Source of the DNA: Pleurodeles waltl
Taxonomy: Eukaryota > Chordata > Amphibia > Caudata > Salamandridae
DNA: 64,000 nucleotides
NCBI RefSeq assembly: GCF_031143425.1
Contig: NW_027150042.1
Location: forward strand, 62,001-126,000
Direction: 5' to 3'
In this document: positions 10,366-21,489 of the stretch, piece by piece
How positions within the stretch are numbered: the stretch's first letter is position 1
Layout of the letters: every line of letters starts with the position of its first letter
The notes under the pieces: model-generated
Databases searched by the model: none
Told to the model about the DNA's origin: nothing
The model's input: the letters and a program-made list of their open reading frames with translations, nothing else
Made by a program: the position numbers and the translations under genes

Positions 10366-11860
10366 CTTGGAAGCCAATAGTGGCTTTAATTGAGAGAATC
10401 ACATGACACTTCCTGATGACACACAATTATTCTTTTTGAGAGGCATTGTAAGGTAGCTACCAACTAAGCTGTGAAGTGTGTGCTTTTAAAGACAGATATA
10501 AAAAAAATTGCACTACGTACAATCAGTATTACTAAATCTAAATTTTGGAAGCTCTTTTTTATCTTGTCAGCCTACCTTATACTATCCTACACTGTGTGTT
10601 TCAAGTTTAAAATAATGACTTGCATGTTCATACTGCTTTCTCTCACAGACCGGGACCTTGTATCCCTAAACATGCACAAGTCACTATTTTCCACTACACC
10701 AACCAGGATTCGATTACTTGGCTCTCTGGTACAGTGCATCAACTAATAGAGGTTTCATAATGTACAATAGTGCATTTTTCACTGATTAACATAACTCACA
10801 TGTAATTTTCATTTAAGCTAATTGTTATTTTTTGTGTAGTTACTTGAAAGTGAAAGACCGAAAAAATTACAAAATATTTTGTTTATTTAGCCATGCCTTT
10901 GACCACGCTCATGCACCCCAGCCCCATTGTGCGCAGCATCAAAGTCCCCACGCTTTTTTTTAATGCACTTCAATCACTGCTCACAAGCTGAAGCAAAGGG
11001 ACAAAGTTGCTTTGATATGTAGAAATGCACAGCTATAACCAAGCAATATATCAGGAATGTCATTTAACCCTGACTGTTCATTAAAACCACAGGGAGTGCT
11101 GGTTCTCCAAAGTAGATCTTAGTCCTGGCTAACAGCAACTTATGCTTGACCCAGAGTCATGATACATCAAAATCTGATAGATTTGCCTGTGACTCTGAAG
11201 GCACAAGGGACTCATCTTTGGAATCCCAAGTACCACAGACGTCTTTTAGAATGCCATCCAGAAAGTCCTCTCGGGGTTGACATACATCATCAGTGTCTGT
11301 GATGACACCCTGGTGTATAGCTACACACTCAAATAACACTATTGTGCCTTCAAAAACTGCTGTAGAGACTCAAAGAAAACGGCCTCACAATAAATAAATA
11401 AAAGTGTGAATTTCTGCAACAAAGCATCAGTTTCTTTGGGTTGCAAATTCTCAGAAGCAGGTTTTGCACCTGACCCAATGAAGGTGACAGACACTAGTTC
11501 AGCAGTAACACCCAGATCAGGGATGGATGGAAAAACTTTCTCTGAAGAGTCAGGAATGTGGGCATTTTATCAAGACCCATATTTCACTGAGGGGTCCAGT
11601 AATAGAGCTCACAAAATCATCAGCCTCACGAGCCTGGGACGACGTAACACCAATTGGCATTTCAAAACACCAAGGGTGCTCTATTGGCAGAGACCACGTT
11701 GCCATGCTTTGACCCTGCCAAAGACTCTGAGCTGCCAATGGTTGCTGGTCCTGCATCAACTTGGGGTTGGTGTTATCATTAAAGCAACCTTGTGACAAGT
11801 GAGATCCTGTCTCCTATGGCAGAGGATCTCTCACTTCCACTGAATAACATTATTCACAGC
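10366..11860. other. Unassigned stretch, weak coding-like traces on the minus strand
   Basis: No recognised repeat or gene. On the minus strand, 11157-11339 and 11550-11798 give short acidic, non-repetitive frames. A further open stretch at about 11360-11545 lies in another frame. They could be relics of one decayed coding sequence, but no domain is recognisable and the frames do not join. Confidence 0.3.
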
Positions 11861-11931
11861 TAGAACAAGCGGTGGCAAAGCCAATAGGTCTCGCCTATGC
11901 TAGAGCTGTTGGCTTTGCTAAAGTGTTCTAG
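11861..11931. repeat. Imperfect inverted repeat around AAAGCCAA
   Basis: TAGAACAAGCGGTGGCAAAG with CCAATAGG pairs imperfectly with CTGTTGGCTTTGCTAAAG and TGTTCTA, making a hairpin of about 70 bp. It lies 65 bp before the minisatellite. Confidence 0.5.
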
Positions 11932-11995
11932 ACATTTTGCACACCAATGTGGCTGCTGTTCAGCATGACTAAAAGTTTGTGGCGAAGAGGAGAGA

Positions 11996-13127
11996 AGCGT
12001 GGAATCGCCAAGAGCGTGGAGTAGAGTGACATGGAGTGGAGTGGCATAGAGTTTTGTGTATTAGAGTGGCATATAGTGGAGTCGGTTAGAGTGGTGTACA
12101 GTGGAGTGGCGTATAGTAGAGTCGACAGATATGGAGTGCATGGCAAAGAATTCAGAGGCATACAATCCAGCATCGTAGAATGCAGTGGGGTAGATTATAG
12201 TGTTGCATAGAGGAGTGCAGTGATCCAGAGTGGAAAAGAATAGAGTACAGTGGTGTAGAGTGTAGTAGCACAGAGTAGAGTAAAGTGGCATAGACTGCAG
12301 TGGGACAGAGTGCAGTGGTGTTGGGTACAGTGGCACAGAGTAAATTGCAGTAGGGTTGAGTTTAGGGGTGCAGCCTACAGTGCAGTGGTTTTGAGTGGTG
12401 CAGAGTACAGCAGAGTGCAGTGTTTTGCAGAGTATAGTGGCATAGAGAGCAGCAACATAGAATTCAGCATTGTAGAATGCAGTGGCATAGATTAGAGTGG
12501 TGCATAGTAGAGTGCAGTGGCATAGAGTGCAGTGGCGTAGAGTGCAGTGGATCAGAGTGCAATGGAATAGAGTGGTGCAGAGTATAGTGGCATAGAGCGC
12601 AGTGACGTAGAGTGGAGTGCTGTACAACGCAGTGATGCAGATTAGAGTGGCTTCAAATGCATTGGCATGGAGTGCAGTAGTGTAGAGTGCAGTAGAAGTG
12701 GCAGAGGTTTAGATTAGAATGGCGTAGAAAACAGTGGCCCTGAGAATAGTAGAGTGAAAGGCGTAGGGTAAAGTGGTATAGAGTGCAGTGTTGTAGAATA
12801 GATTAGAGTGGTGTACAGTGGCTTGGCATAGAGTGCAGGGGAATAGAGTGGAATGGTAGAGATTAGAGTGCATTGGCATAGTGTGTATTGGCATAGTGTG
12901 CAGTGGTGTAGAGTGCAGTGTTGCACAGTGGCAAAGAGTCCAGTGGTGTAGAGTGCACTGGCATAGAGTAGAGTGGTAAAGAGTACAGTAGAGCAGTGTA
13001 AAGTGAAGTGGCATAGAGTGGAGTGGTGCAAAGTGGCTTAGAGTGCAGTGGCATGGAGCGGTGTAAAGTGGAGTGGTCACAGTAGAGTACATTGACGTGG
13101 AGTGGTGTAGAGTGGAGTATGCATGGT
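11996..13127. repeat. 15-bp minisatellite, about 1.13 kb
   Basis: Tandem copies of AGTGCAGTGGCATAG with many substitutions and occasional 10-bp units, revealing a 5-bp sub-period. Clear runs of units occur at 12505-12640 and 12890-13060. Because 15 is a multiple of three, each minus-strand frame is an open five-residue repeat rich in Thr, Leu, His, Ser and Tyr. These long frames (up to 188 codons) are not evidence of a gene. Confidence 0.9.
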
Positions 13128-13600
13128 GTGGTAGCACACAGCAAAGACATTTTCAATGGCAATGACCATTACATTTGCACAGACATTCAGTTTTACTTAT
13201 AAAACTATACAGCACACAAACTATAATGTGTGTAATAGGCATCACCTAGTGTATTGATTTGTTTTGATCCTATTAAAGCAATGGTTTCCAACATACCTCA
13301 TAATTAACAAAAAATATATTCTTTTACCCTTTTCTAATTCTGAAATATTCTGAAATACTTGCACAGTTCACTTAAATGTTATGTGCTATGAAAAAAAAAA
13401 TTCTACCCCCCAGTATCCAGCAGGATTATCACTTTGAAGTCACAGACAGAAAGTAACCACCAAGCTCCCTCGGAAGACAGAGCCTGACACTTGACCTCTC
13501 TCTATGAATGCACAGCAAATGTGCAAGATAAGAACAAGATTTAGAGGCCTGTTTACAGAAAGGAGCACTTGTGGAAGAATACAAAGAGAGGTAGTGTGAA
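13128..13600. repeat. Dispersed repeat, second copy of the 6640-7140 sequence
   Basis: Collinear but diverged similarity to the insertion inside the Ty3 pol. It starts GCATGGTGTGGTAGCACACA at the minisatellite edge and runs through AAGATTTAGAGGCC. The class is unknown. The minisatellite adjoins this repeat here but is absent from the copy at 6640. Confidence 0.5.
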
Positions 13601-13880
13601 AAAGCGTTGCTCCTTGGGAGAGACGAACTTAAGCTGGACAGCCTAAAACAAACAATACCAGCAAACCCAAAGCCAACAATAAGCATCGGACGGTTTGCAA
13701 TCCAAGGGAAGCTTCCTGATTCCCCCCAAGATGAATTCAGCAAACCAGACAGCTGCACTATCTGGTAGGCTTTGACCTAAAAATAGGCAATTGAAAACCA
13801 ATGGAGTTGTCAGCACTTTCTTCTTTATCTGTATCTCCCCAAGTCCCCCGTTCACTGTTTGCACTGATTACAAACTCTTA

Positions 13881-14593
13881 GGGCCAGATGTAGTAAGCTG
13901 TTTGCATGTCGCAAACTGCAAAAATCGCAGTTTGCGGCATGCAAATGGCCGAACGTGATGCTCATTCCCAAATTGCGAGTCGGTACCGACTCGCAATTTG
14001 GGAATGCGACTCGCAAATAGGAAGGGGTGTTCCCTTCCTATTTGCGACTCGCATCGCAATCCAGAGTTGCTTTGTGACCGCGAATGCAAACCAACTCGCA
14101 GTTACCACCAGTGTCACACTGGTGGTAACTCATTCGCAAAAGGGACGGGGTCCCCATGGGACCCCTTCCCCTTTGTGAATGTCGACAAAAATATTTTTTC
14201 AGAGCAGGCAGTGGTCCTTTGGACCACTGCCTACTCTGAAAAAAACTAAACCAAATGGTTTCGTTTTACTTTTCATTTTGCAACTCGTTTTCCTTTAAGG
14301 AAAACGGGTTGCAAAATGAAAAAAAAAACTGCTTTATTTATAAAGCAGACACAGACATGGAGGTCTGCTGACTGCAGCAGGCCACCATCCCTGTGAGTGC
14401 AGGGACTCGCTTTGGGGTCGCAAAATGCGACCCACCTCATGAATATTGATGAGGTGGGTCTTTGCGACCCCATAGCGAGTCGCAGAAGGTGTCTGAGACA
14501 CCATTCTTCATCCAATTTTGCAACTTGCAAATTGCGAGTCGGTCAGACTCGCAATTTGCAAGTCGCAGAATTGGATTTTCCAACATCTGGCCC
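13881..14593. mobile_element. Complete Harbinger-like MITE made of chained palindromes
   Basis: Terminal inverted repeats GGGCCAGATGT (13881) and ACATCTGGCCC (to 14593) are flanked by TTA on both sides (13878-13880 and 14594-14596), the three-base target duplication of PIF/Harbinger elements. The interior is a succession of palindromes: GCAAACTGC/GCAGTTTGC, the 44-bp palindrome at 13963, CTCGCAAATAGGAAGG/CCTTCCTATTTGCGAG, GTTACCACCAGTGT/ACACTGGTGGTAAC, AGGCAGTGGTCC/GGACCACTGCCT, CGTTTTCCTTAAGGAAAACG-like, CTGCTTTA/TAAAGCAG, and GACCCACCTCAT/ATGAGGTGGGTC. It is non-coding and would need a transposase in trans. Confidence 0.8.
13963..14006. repeat. Perfect 44-bp palindrome inside the MITE
   Basis: Two 22-bp arms meet at GGT/ACC (13984/13985) with no spacer. 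The left arm starts CATTCCCAAATTGCG. Confidence 0.9.
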
Positions 14594-14596
14594 TTA

Positions 14597-15915
14597 ATCT
14601 GTTACAGTGATTGGCGTCAAAACCTCCACTGTGAACAAGAAATGGATCCCTCAACTGCAAGAACACTCTTTCCAAGTCACCTACTGCCTGGGATTTTACA
14701 ATCCTGCTGCTATGATCTTCACGTATTTTCCATTTTTTATGTGTCCACTTTTGAATAATGTATGCTCATCTATTTAGGAGTATGTTTTAAATGCAAGTGC
14801 CCAAATGCTTATATTGTAAAGTATGTGTTTCATTAGAACATAATTCAGCTTGCTTGAATATATTCTTGTTTTATTTTAGTGTGGCTTGAATGGCATTTTA
14901 GGTATTATTTTTGCACATTCAACATGGTTTCACAGAACTTGATATCTTGATTTCTTGGTTATTTTTTCTAAGCAAAGGCAATATTTCACGAATGTGAGTA
15001 GGTAAAAGGGTAGAGGTGCTTCCTTACTAATTGTGAAGGAATTCAATAACATGCAGCCATATCATATAAGTTGAAACAACACATTTTTAGTGAGGGAATA
15101 GCTGCACTCCAGGGATTTGAGGCTGAAGGTTGAACAGTAGCTGTAAACACCTTTCTTACTGAAGGCTACAGAGAAGGCACATCAGATCCTCTGTGCAGTC
15201 TGGCTTATCTTTATTGAAATCTGTATGCATTGTTTAAAAAATGTATAAAGTTTGAACCTTCTATGAAACTCATGGAACTCGAACAGACTCCCTTGTCAGT
15301 GCTAAGTTTGGCTTAGTTAGCTAAACAAAAGGAGGGGATTGGTAATGCAGAAGATCCATACGAAACCATCATAATGTTACCTTATTTTCTGTGGTTGTGC
15401 TTACTTATAAATATAATTTTCGCTAATATGTTTATTTTTAATACAGCTACTATTCGTATTGTGTGCACTAGGAGAGGATTCTGATTTTAATATAACCTTG
15501 AAACTACATTCCTAGCTTCCTAGCATTTTCCATGTATCTATCCATAAGGAAAGAGGGTCGAAATTCCACAAACTATTCCCGTGAAGTTTTATAGGACTGA
15601 TTTTACCAAATATGTATCTCATATAGGTAGTGCTCCATGGGTTGTGGGGGTGTTGATGTCTATCAAGTTCTTTGTCTCACATTGGGAAATTGTGTCTTTG
15701 TTACCAGAGGGTCTATAGAACTCTTTACTGGGCTGTGTTCTGTAAAATCCAGAAAGCGTATCACGGCCAGTGTGGGGCCAATCTTTGAACAGTTCTGGAT
15801 GACACAAGCAAGATTTTACCAGTTGTTACTAATAGCGGAGACGTCCATTGTAATATTGGTCTCTTCCTTCTGTAAGGCAGGTACTTACTCTGAGCTTTTG
15901 ATTTGCAGACACTAA
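14597..15915. other. Unassigned AT-rich stretch
   Basis: Nothing recognised. Frames are short and no repeat structure or terminal inverted repeat is evident. Confidence 0.45.
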
Positions 15916-16848
15916 GGCCCATATTTATACTTTTTGACGCTAAACTGCGCTAACGCAGTTTAGCGTCAAAAAGTTTTGCGCCGGCTAACGCCATTCTGAA
16001 GCGCCATGCGGGTGCCGTATTTATTGAATGGCGTTAGCCGGCGCAAGCAGACCGGCGCTGCCTGGTGTGCGCGAGAAAAACCACGTACACCAGGCAGCGC
16101 CGGCGTAGGGGGAAAATGGCGCATGGGCGTCTTAAAATGGGGCAAGTCAGGTTACGTCGAAAAAATCGTCTTAACCCGACTTGCGCCATTTTTTAACGAC
16201 GCCCATCCCCCATCAACATGACTCCTATCATTGTAAAGATAGGAGTCATGCCCCCTTGCCCAATGGCCATGCCCAGGGGACTTCTGTCCCCTGGGCATGG
16301 TCATTGGGCATAGTGGCATGTAGGGGGGCACAAATCAGGCCCCCCTATGCCAAAAAAAATTATTTAAAAAAAATAAAAAAATACTTACCTGAACTTACCT
16401 GAATGTCCCTGGGGTGGGTCCCTCCAGCCTTGGGTGTCCTCCTGGGGTGGGCAAGGGTGGCAGGGGGGGTCCCTGGGGCCAGGGGAGGGCACTCTGGGCT
16501 CATTTTGAGCCCACTTGTCCCTTAACGCCATGCCTGACCCAGGCGTTAAAAAGCGGCGCAAATGCGCCGTTTTTAGCCACGCCCACTCCCGGGCGTCTCT
16601 TTTGCCCGGGAGTATAAATACCACGTAAAGGCCTGGGAGTCATTTTTTAGACGGGAACGCCTCCCTTGCATATCATTAACGCAAGGAAGGGGTTCACGCT
16701 AAAAAATGACGCACATTCCGGGAACTTTGGCGCTATACGCCTCTAACGCCATAGTATAAATATGGCGTTAGTTGGCGTTAGTTTAGCGTCGAATTTGCGT
16801 CGAAAAAAACGACGCAAATTCGGCGCAAACGGAGTATAAATACGGCCC
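15916..16848. mobile_element. MITE with GGCCCATATTTATAC-type ends, hairpin chain
   Basis: Starts GGCCCATATTTATAC and ends GTATAAATACGGCCC, giving terminal inverted repeats of about 15 bp. Flanks are TAA and TAG, an imperfect three-base duplication compatible with Harbinger. Just inside the left end is a 19-bp-stem hairpin (TTTTTGACGCTAAACTGCG, loop CTAA). Further hairpins include CATGACTCCTATC/GATAGGAGTCATG (16217-16250), CCATGCCCAGGGGAC/GTCCCCTGGGCATGG (16267-16300), and a right-end GACGCAAATTC/GAATTTGCGTC pair. It is non-coding. Confidence 0.75.
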
Positions 16849-17326
16849 TAGACTTATTAAAGGTTAGGTACCGATTTAGATTCCATTTGTATATCTCATG
16901 TTTTGAATCTATTTTACAATTGTGTTGCAATCTATTCAGATAGGTGTATATTTTAAGGTGACACTTACACACATGGTTTGGTGAACAGGTAGCCAATGTA
17001 GTTCAGAATGTCATCGGAATGACCATGATAAATTTGAAAATCAGATTGGTATCAATATTCTCATAGTAGTTCATCCCTTTCTTTGTAGGACTCTGGTGAC
17101 AGTAAAAAAACAGAAAAAAGTATACCGACTGAGTATCACAGAAAGGATGAATATGTCAGACAGAAAGTGAACAAGTGTGTGAGGTTGAAGTAAGTATAAA
17201 GAAGAGAGAGAAATGTTCAGATTCGTAGACCAATTTTTAAAGTCTTTTTTTTTTGCCATTTGAAAAGTTTACATGCATAATTTTCATCAACAAACAAGTG
17301 GTATATTTTGCAACTTCCAGTTACGC
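16849..17326. other. Unassigned stretch
   Basis: AT-rich single-copy-looking sequence between two DNA elements. No gene or repeat recognised. Confidence 0.45.
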
Positions 17327-18368
17327 TTAACCCCTTCGCTGCCAGGCATTTTCCCCCTCAGGTGGCAGGCCTTTTTTTGGCTATTTGGGGAAGGGCGTTT
17401 AGGCCCTCATAACTTTTTGTCCACATAAGCTACCCATGCCAAATTTGCATCCTAGGGATTCTAGAGGTACCCAGACTTTGTGGGTTCCCCTGAAGGAGAC
17501 CAAGAAATGAGCCAAAATACAGTGAAAATTTTGGTTTTTTTTTAATTGGAAAAAGGGCTGCAGAAGAAGGCTTGTGTTTATTTTCCTGAAATTGGCATCA
17601 ACAAAGGGTTTGCAGTGCTAAAATCACCAGCTTCTCAGCTTTCAGGAACAGGCAGACTTGAATAAAAAAAACATTTTTTTCAGCACAATTTTGGCATTTC
17701 ACTGGGACATACCCCATTTTTATGATTGTTTGTGCTTTCAGCCTCCTTCCAGTCAGTGACAGAAATGGGTGTGAAGCCAATGCTGGAACCCAGAATCAAA
17801 CCTAAATATTTCTGAAAAGTAGACAAAATTCTGAATTCAGCAATGGGTAATTTGTGTAGATCCTACAAGGGTTTCCTACAGAAAATAACAACTGAAATAA
17901 AAAAATATTGAAATTGAGGTGAAAAAAACTGCCATTTTTCTCTACGTTTTACTCTGTAACTTTTTCCTGCGATGTCAGAAGTTTTAAAGCAATATACCGT
18001 TACATCTGCTGGACTCTTCTGGTTGCGGGGATATATAGGGCTTGTAGGTTCATCAAGAACCCTAGGTACCCAGAGCCAATAAATGAGCTGAACCTTGCAG
18101 TGAGTTTTCATTCTATACCGGGTATACAGCAAATAATTTGCTGAAATATAAAGAGTCAAAAATAGGTATCAAGAAAACCTCTGTACTTCGAAAATGGGCA
18201 CAAGATAAGGTGTTGAGGAGCAGTGGTTATTTGTACATCTCTGAATTCCGGGGTGCCCATACTAGCATGTGAATTACAGGGCATTTCTCAAATAGACGTC
18301 TTTTTACACACTGTCTTGTATTTGGAAGGAAAGACGAGGGAAAATAACACTTGTTTTGCCATTCTATG

Positions 18369-19880
18369 TTCCCCCAAGTCTCCCGATAAAAATGGTACCT
18401 CACTTGTGTGCGTAGGCCTAGTGCCCGCGACAGGAAATGCCCCAAAACACAAAGTGGACACATAACATTTTCTCAAAGAAAACAGAGGTATTTTTTGCAA
18501 AGTGCCTACCTGTGGATTTTAGCCTCTAGCTCAGCCGCCATCTAGGGAAACCTACCAAACCTGTGCATTTTTTTAAACTAGAGACCTAGGGGAATCCAAG
18601 ATGGGGTGACTTGTGGGGCTCTGACCAGGTTCTGTTACCCAGAATCCTTTGCAAACCTCAAAATGTGGCTAAAAAATACCTTTTCCTCACATTTCGGTGA
18701 TAGAAAGTCCTGGAATCTGAGAGGAGCCCCAAATTTCCTTCCACCCAGCGTTCCCCCAAGTCTCCGAATAAAAATGGTACCTCACTTGTGTGGGTAGGCC
18801 TAGTGCCCGCAACAGGAAATCCCCCAAAACACAAAGTGGACACATCACATTTTCTCAAAGAAAACAGAGGTGTTTTTTGCAAAGTGCCTACCTGTGGATT
18901 TTGACCTCTAGCTCAGCAGCCACCTGGGGAAACCTACCAAACCTGTGCATTTTTGAAAACTAGAGACCTAGGGGAATTCAAGATGGGGTGACTTGTGCAG
19001 CTCTCATCAGGCTCTGTTACCCAGAATCCTTTGCAAACCTCAAAATGTGGCTAAAAAAATACTTTTTCCTCACATTTCGGTGACAGAATGTTCTGGAATC
19101 TGAGAGGAGCCACAAATTTCCTTCCACCCAGTGTTCCCCCAAGTCTCCCGATAAAAATGGTACCTCACTTGTGTGGGTAGGCCTTGTGCTCGCAACAGGA
19201 AATGCACCAAAACACTATCTGGACACATCAAAATTATCAAATAGAAAACTACCGGTTTTTGCGGGGGAGGGGCACCTGCGTTTTTGGTCCTGGGCTCAGC
19301 AGCCATCCAGGGAAACCTACAAAACCCAGACATTTCTGAAAACTAGACACCCGAGGGAGTCAAGGGAGGTGTGACTTGCGTGGATCCCCCAATATTTTCT
19401 TATCCAGAATCCTCAGCAAACCTCAAATTTAGATTTTAAAAAACACATTTTTCCCACATTTCTGTTTGAGATCACTGCACCGGGACAAATTTCCTACCAC
19501 CCAATGTTCCCCTCAGTCTCCCGGTAAAAATGATACCTCACTTGTAGAGGTGGGCCAAGTGTTTGTGACAGGTAAGAGCCAAAAACACGTTGAAATTGAG
19601 GGGGAGCCAAAGTGGGTCCAAAAGGGCAGTTTGAAAAAAAACATTTTTCGGCTGACAAGTGCAGCAGAAATGTTATCGGTATAGATGAGACAATGCTGGG
19701 TGGTAGGAATTTTGTGGATTACTGCAGATTCAGGAAGGTTCCATCACAAAAATGTGAGAAAAATGTGTGCTTTCCAGCAAAGTTGCAGGTTTGCAGGGCA
19801 TTGTGGGGAAGGAAATGGTGCAGGGTGCATGTGAAGCTCACCACCCTGGAATCAACTAGATGTTTAGTTTTCAGATGTGT
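18369..19880. repeat. About 380-bp tandem units inside the TTAA element
   Basis: GTTCCCCCAAGTCTCC-type phrases recur at 18369, 18750, 19133 and (diverged) 19506, spacings 381, 383 and 373. Each unit continues with AAAAATGGTACCTCACTTG, ACAGGAAAT, CAAAACAC, CTCAGC(C/A)GCCA, GGGAAACCTAC and ACCCAGAATCC. Later units are more diverged. Confidence 0.85.
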
Positions 19881-20645
19881 CTAGGTCTTGTGGATTTTTC
19901 TACATTGCAGCGTCCCAAAGTAAAAAGTGCAGCCCTCACCATTCCAAGTGGGGCGATTTTGAGAGTTACCAAGCTCTCATGGCCCAAATGTGAAACAAAA
20001 ACAAAAAATAATCAAATGTCCTCTTGCTTGCCATGGGAGAAGATGTTTTAGTGTGCGGGGGAGAGCTGAAAGACTGTTAGCCCCTTCAGTTCGGGTGAGG
20101 GCATAACCAGGCCCATACTGGTTGGTAGCCACCACCCCACTATTTTCTTTTATTTTTTTTATTCCCTGGCATCTAGTAGACTTTCTGTCCCCCTGGGGTA
20201 TGGATCGGGGGTAATTGCCCAATCTGCCCACTGGAGGGCAGAACAACTTTAGCCCCATTTATTTGGGGCAGGGGTATGGCCATACCCCCAACCTCTTATT
20301 TTGAAAAATAAATCTTCCCTGGTCTCTCGTGGGCTTTCTGACCCCTTGGGGGCAGATGGGCCTTCCAAAATAGGCAAATCTGCCCCTAAGGGGGGCAGTT
20401 ATGGCCAACAGTAATGTGCCCCCATGGGGAGAGACCCTTGCACAAGGGGCTGCCCCCTCCAAACAAAACACACACATACACACACACCAATCCATGGTGT
20501 CTAGATCGCAAGGCCGATCGGCCCCCGGGAGGGGCAGAAATGGCCTAATAATATTTCCCTCTCCCCGGAGTGACCCTTGCCCAAGGGGTCGCTCCCCAAA
20601 CATTAAAAAAAAAAAAAAAAAAAATACAATTTTCCCTGGTGCCTA

Positions 20646-21153
20646 GTGGATTTCTGCCCCCAGAAATAGCCAAGTAATAAATTGCCCCCCGAGGAGCGGC
20701 CCTTGCCCAATGGGCTGCTCCCCTTATTGGAAATAAGAAAGAAAAAAAAATGTCCCTTTTGTCTAGTGGCATTTCTGCTGCCCGATCGCATTGCGATTGT
20801 GCAGCAGAAATGCTCAGAGAGAAATGAAAGGAGAGGAAAGGCCTTTCCTCTCCTTTCATGCCTCTCTGCCCCCTCCACGTGATCGGAGGGGAAATGCTAG
20901 TGGATTTCTGCCCCCAGAAATAGCCAAGAAATAAATTGCCCCCCGAGGAGCAGCCCTTGCCCAATGGGCTGCTCCCCTTATTGGAAATAAGAAAGAAAAA
21001 AAAAATTCCCTGGTGTCTAGTGGCATTTCTGCTGCCCGATCGCATTGCGATTGGGCAGCAGAAATGCTCAGAGAGACATGAAAGGAGAGGAAAGGCCTTT
21101 CCTCTCCTTTCAGGCCTCTCTGCCCCCTCCACGTGATCGGAGGAGAAATGCTT
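20646..21153. repeat. 254-bp tandem duplication with internal palindromes
   Basis: GTGGATTTCTGCCCCCAGAA starts at 20646 and again at 20900, with close identity through the following 250 bp. Each copy contains GCATTTCTGCTGCCCGATCG and its inverted partner, and the palindrome GAAAGGAGAGGAAAGG/CCTTTCCTCTCCTTTC. Confidence 0.85.
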
Positions 21154-21368
21154 TTGCATTTCTCCTTCGATCGGGCGCTGGAAGCTGAGCTTCCAGCGCC
21201 GGAGGGAAGGCCTCTGATGAGGTCAGCGCCCAATAGCGCGCTGATGTCATCAGATGCCACGGAGACGCCACGGAGGGGCAGGGGTTGAAGGGGAAGCGAT
21301 TCCCCTTCCATCTCTGCCCAGGGGAGGGGGGTGCTCGGCCATAGGGGCGAGCGCTTGCGCTCCCCCCG

Positions 21369-21450
21369 AGGGCCCATAGCAGGACGAGCTGGTCTCGTCC
21401 TCGGCACCGGTTTGCGGTTTGCAGTGCCGAGGGCGAGACCAGCTCGTCCT
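21369..21450. repeat. Right-end hairpin of the TTAA element
   Basis: AGGACGAGCTGGTCTCGTCC with TCGGCAC pairs with GTGCCGAGGGCGAGACC and AGCTCGTCCT. It is positioned like the hairpin at 1309-1370 in the other copy. Confidence 0.75.
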
Positions 21451-21489
21451 TGGCACCCAAGGGGTTAAATACCTAACACAATCAGTCAA

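Larger units (their letters stand above)
17327..21468. mobile_element. Complete 4.1-kb piggyBac-like non-autonomous element
   Basis: TTAA at 17327-17330 is followed by CCCCTTCGCTGCCAGGC. The right end reads GCCAAGG-type sequence in inverted form, TTGGCACCCAAGGGG, then TTAA at 21465-21468. The ends are thus imperfect inverted repeats (TTAACCCCTTCGCTGCCA and TTAACCCCTTGGGTGCCA) bounded by TTAA, the piggyBac hallmark. No transposase-like frame is present. The left half holds about 380-bp tandem units. The right half holds GGGGGCAGAT-type modules, a 254-bp tandem duplication and a long terminal hairpin. The right half is shared with 1-1389. It must be mobilised in trans if at all. Confidence 0.75.

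Noticed and set aside
12061..13162. Minus-strand frames up to 188 codons rich in Thr/Leu/His/Tyr
   Set aside because: Produced by the 15-bp minisatellite, whose length is a multiple of three.
20545..21407. Minus-strand frames of 183-204 codons
   Set aside because: Run through the tandem duplicated, palindromic part of the TTAA element and repeat internally with it.
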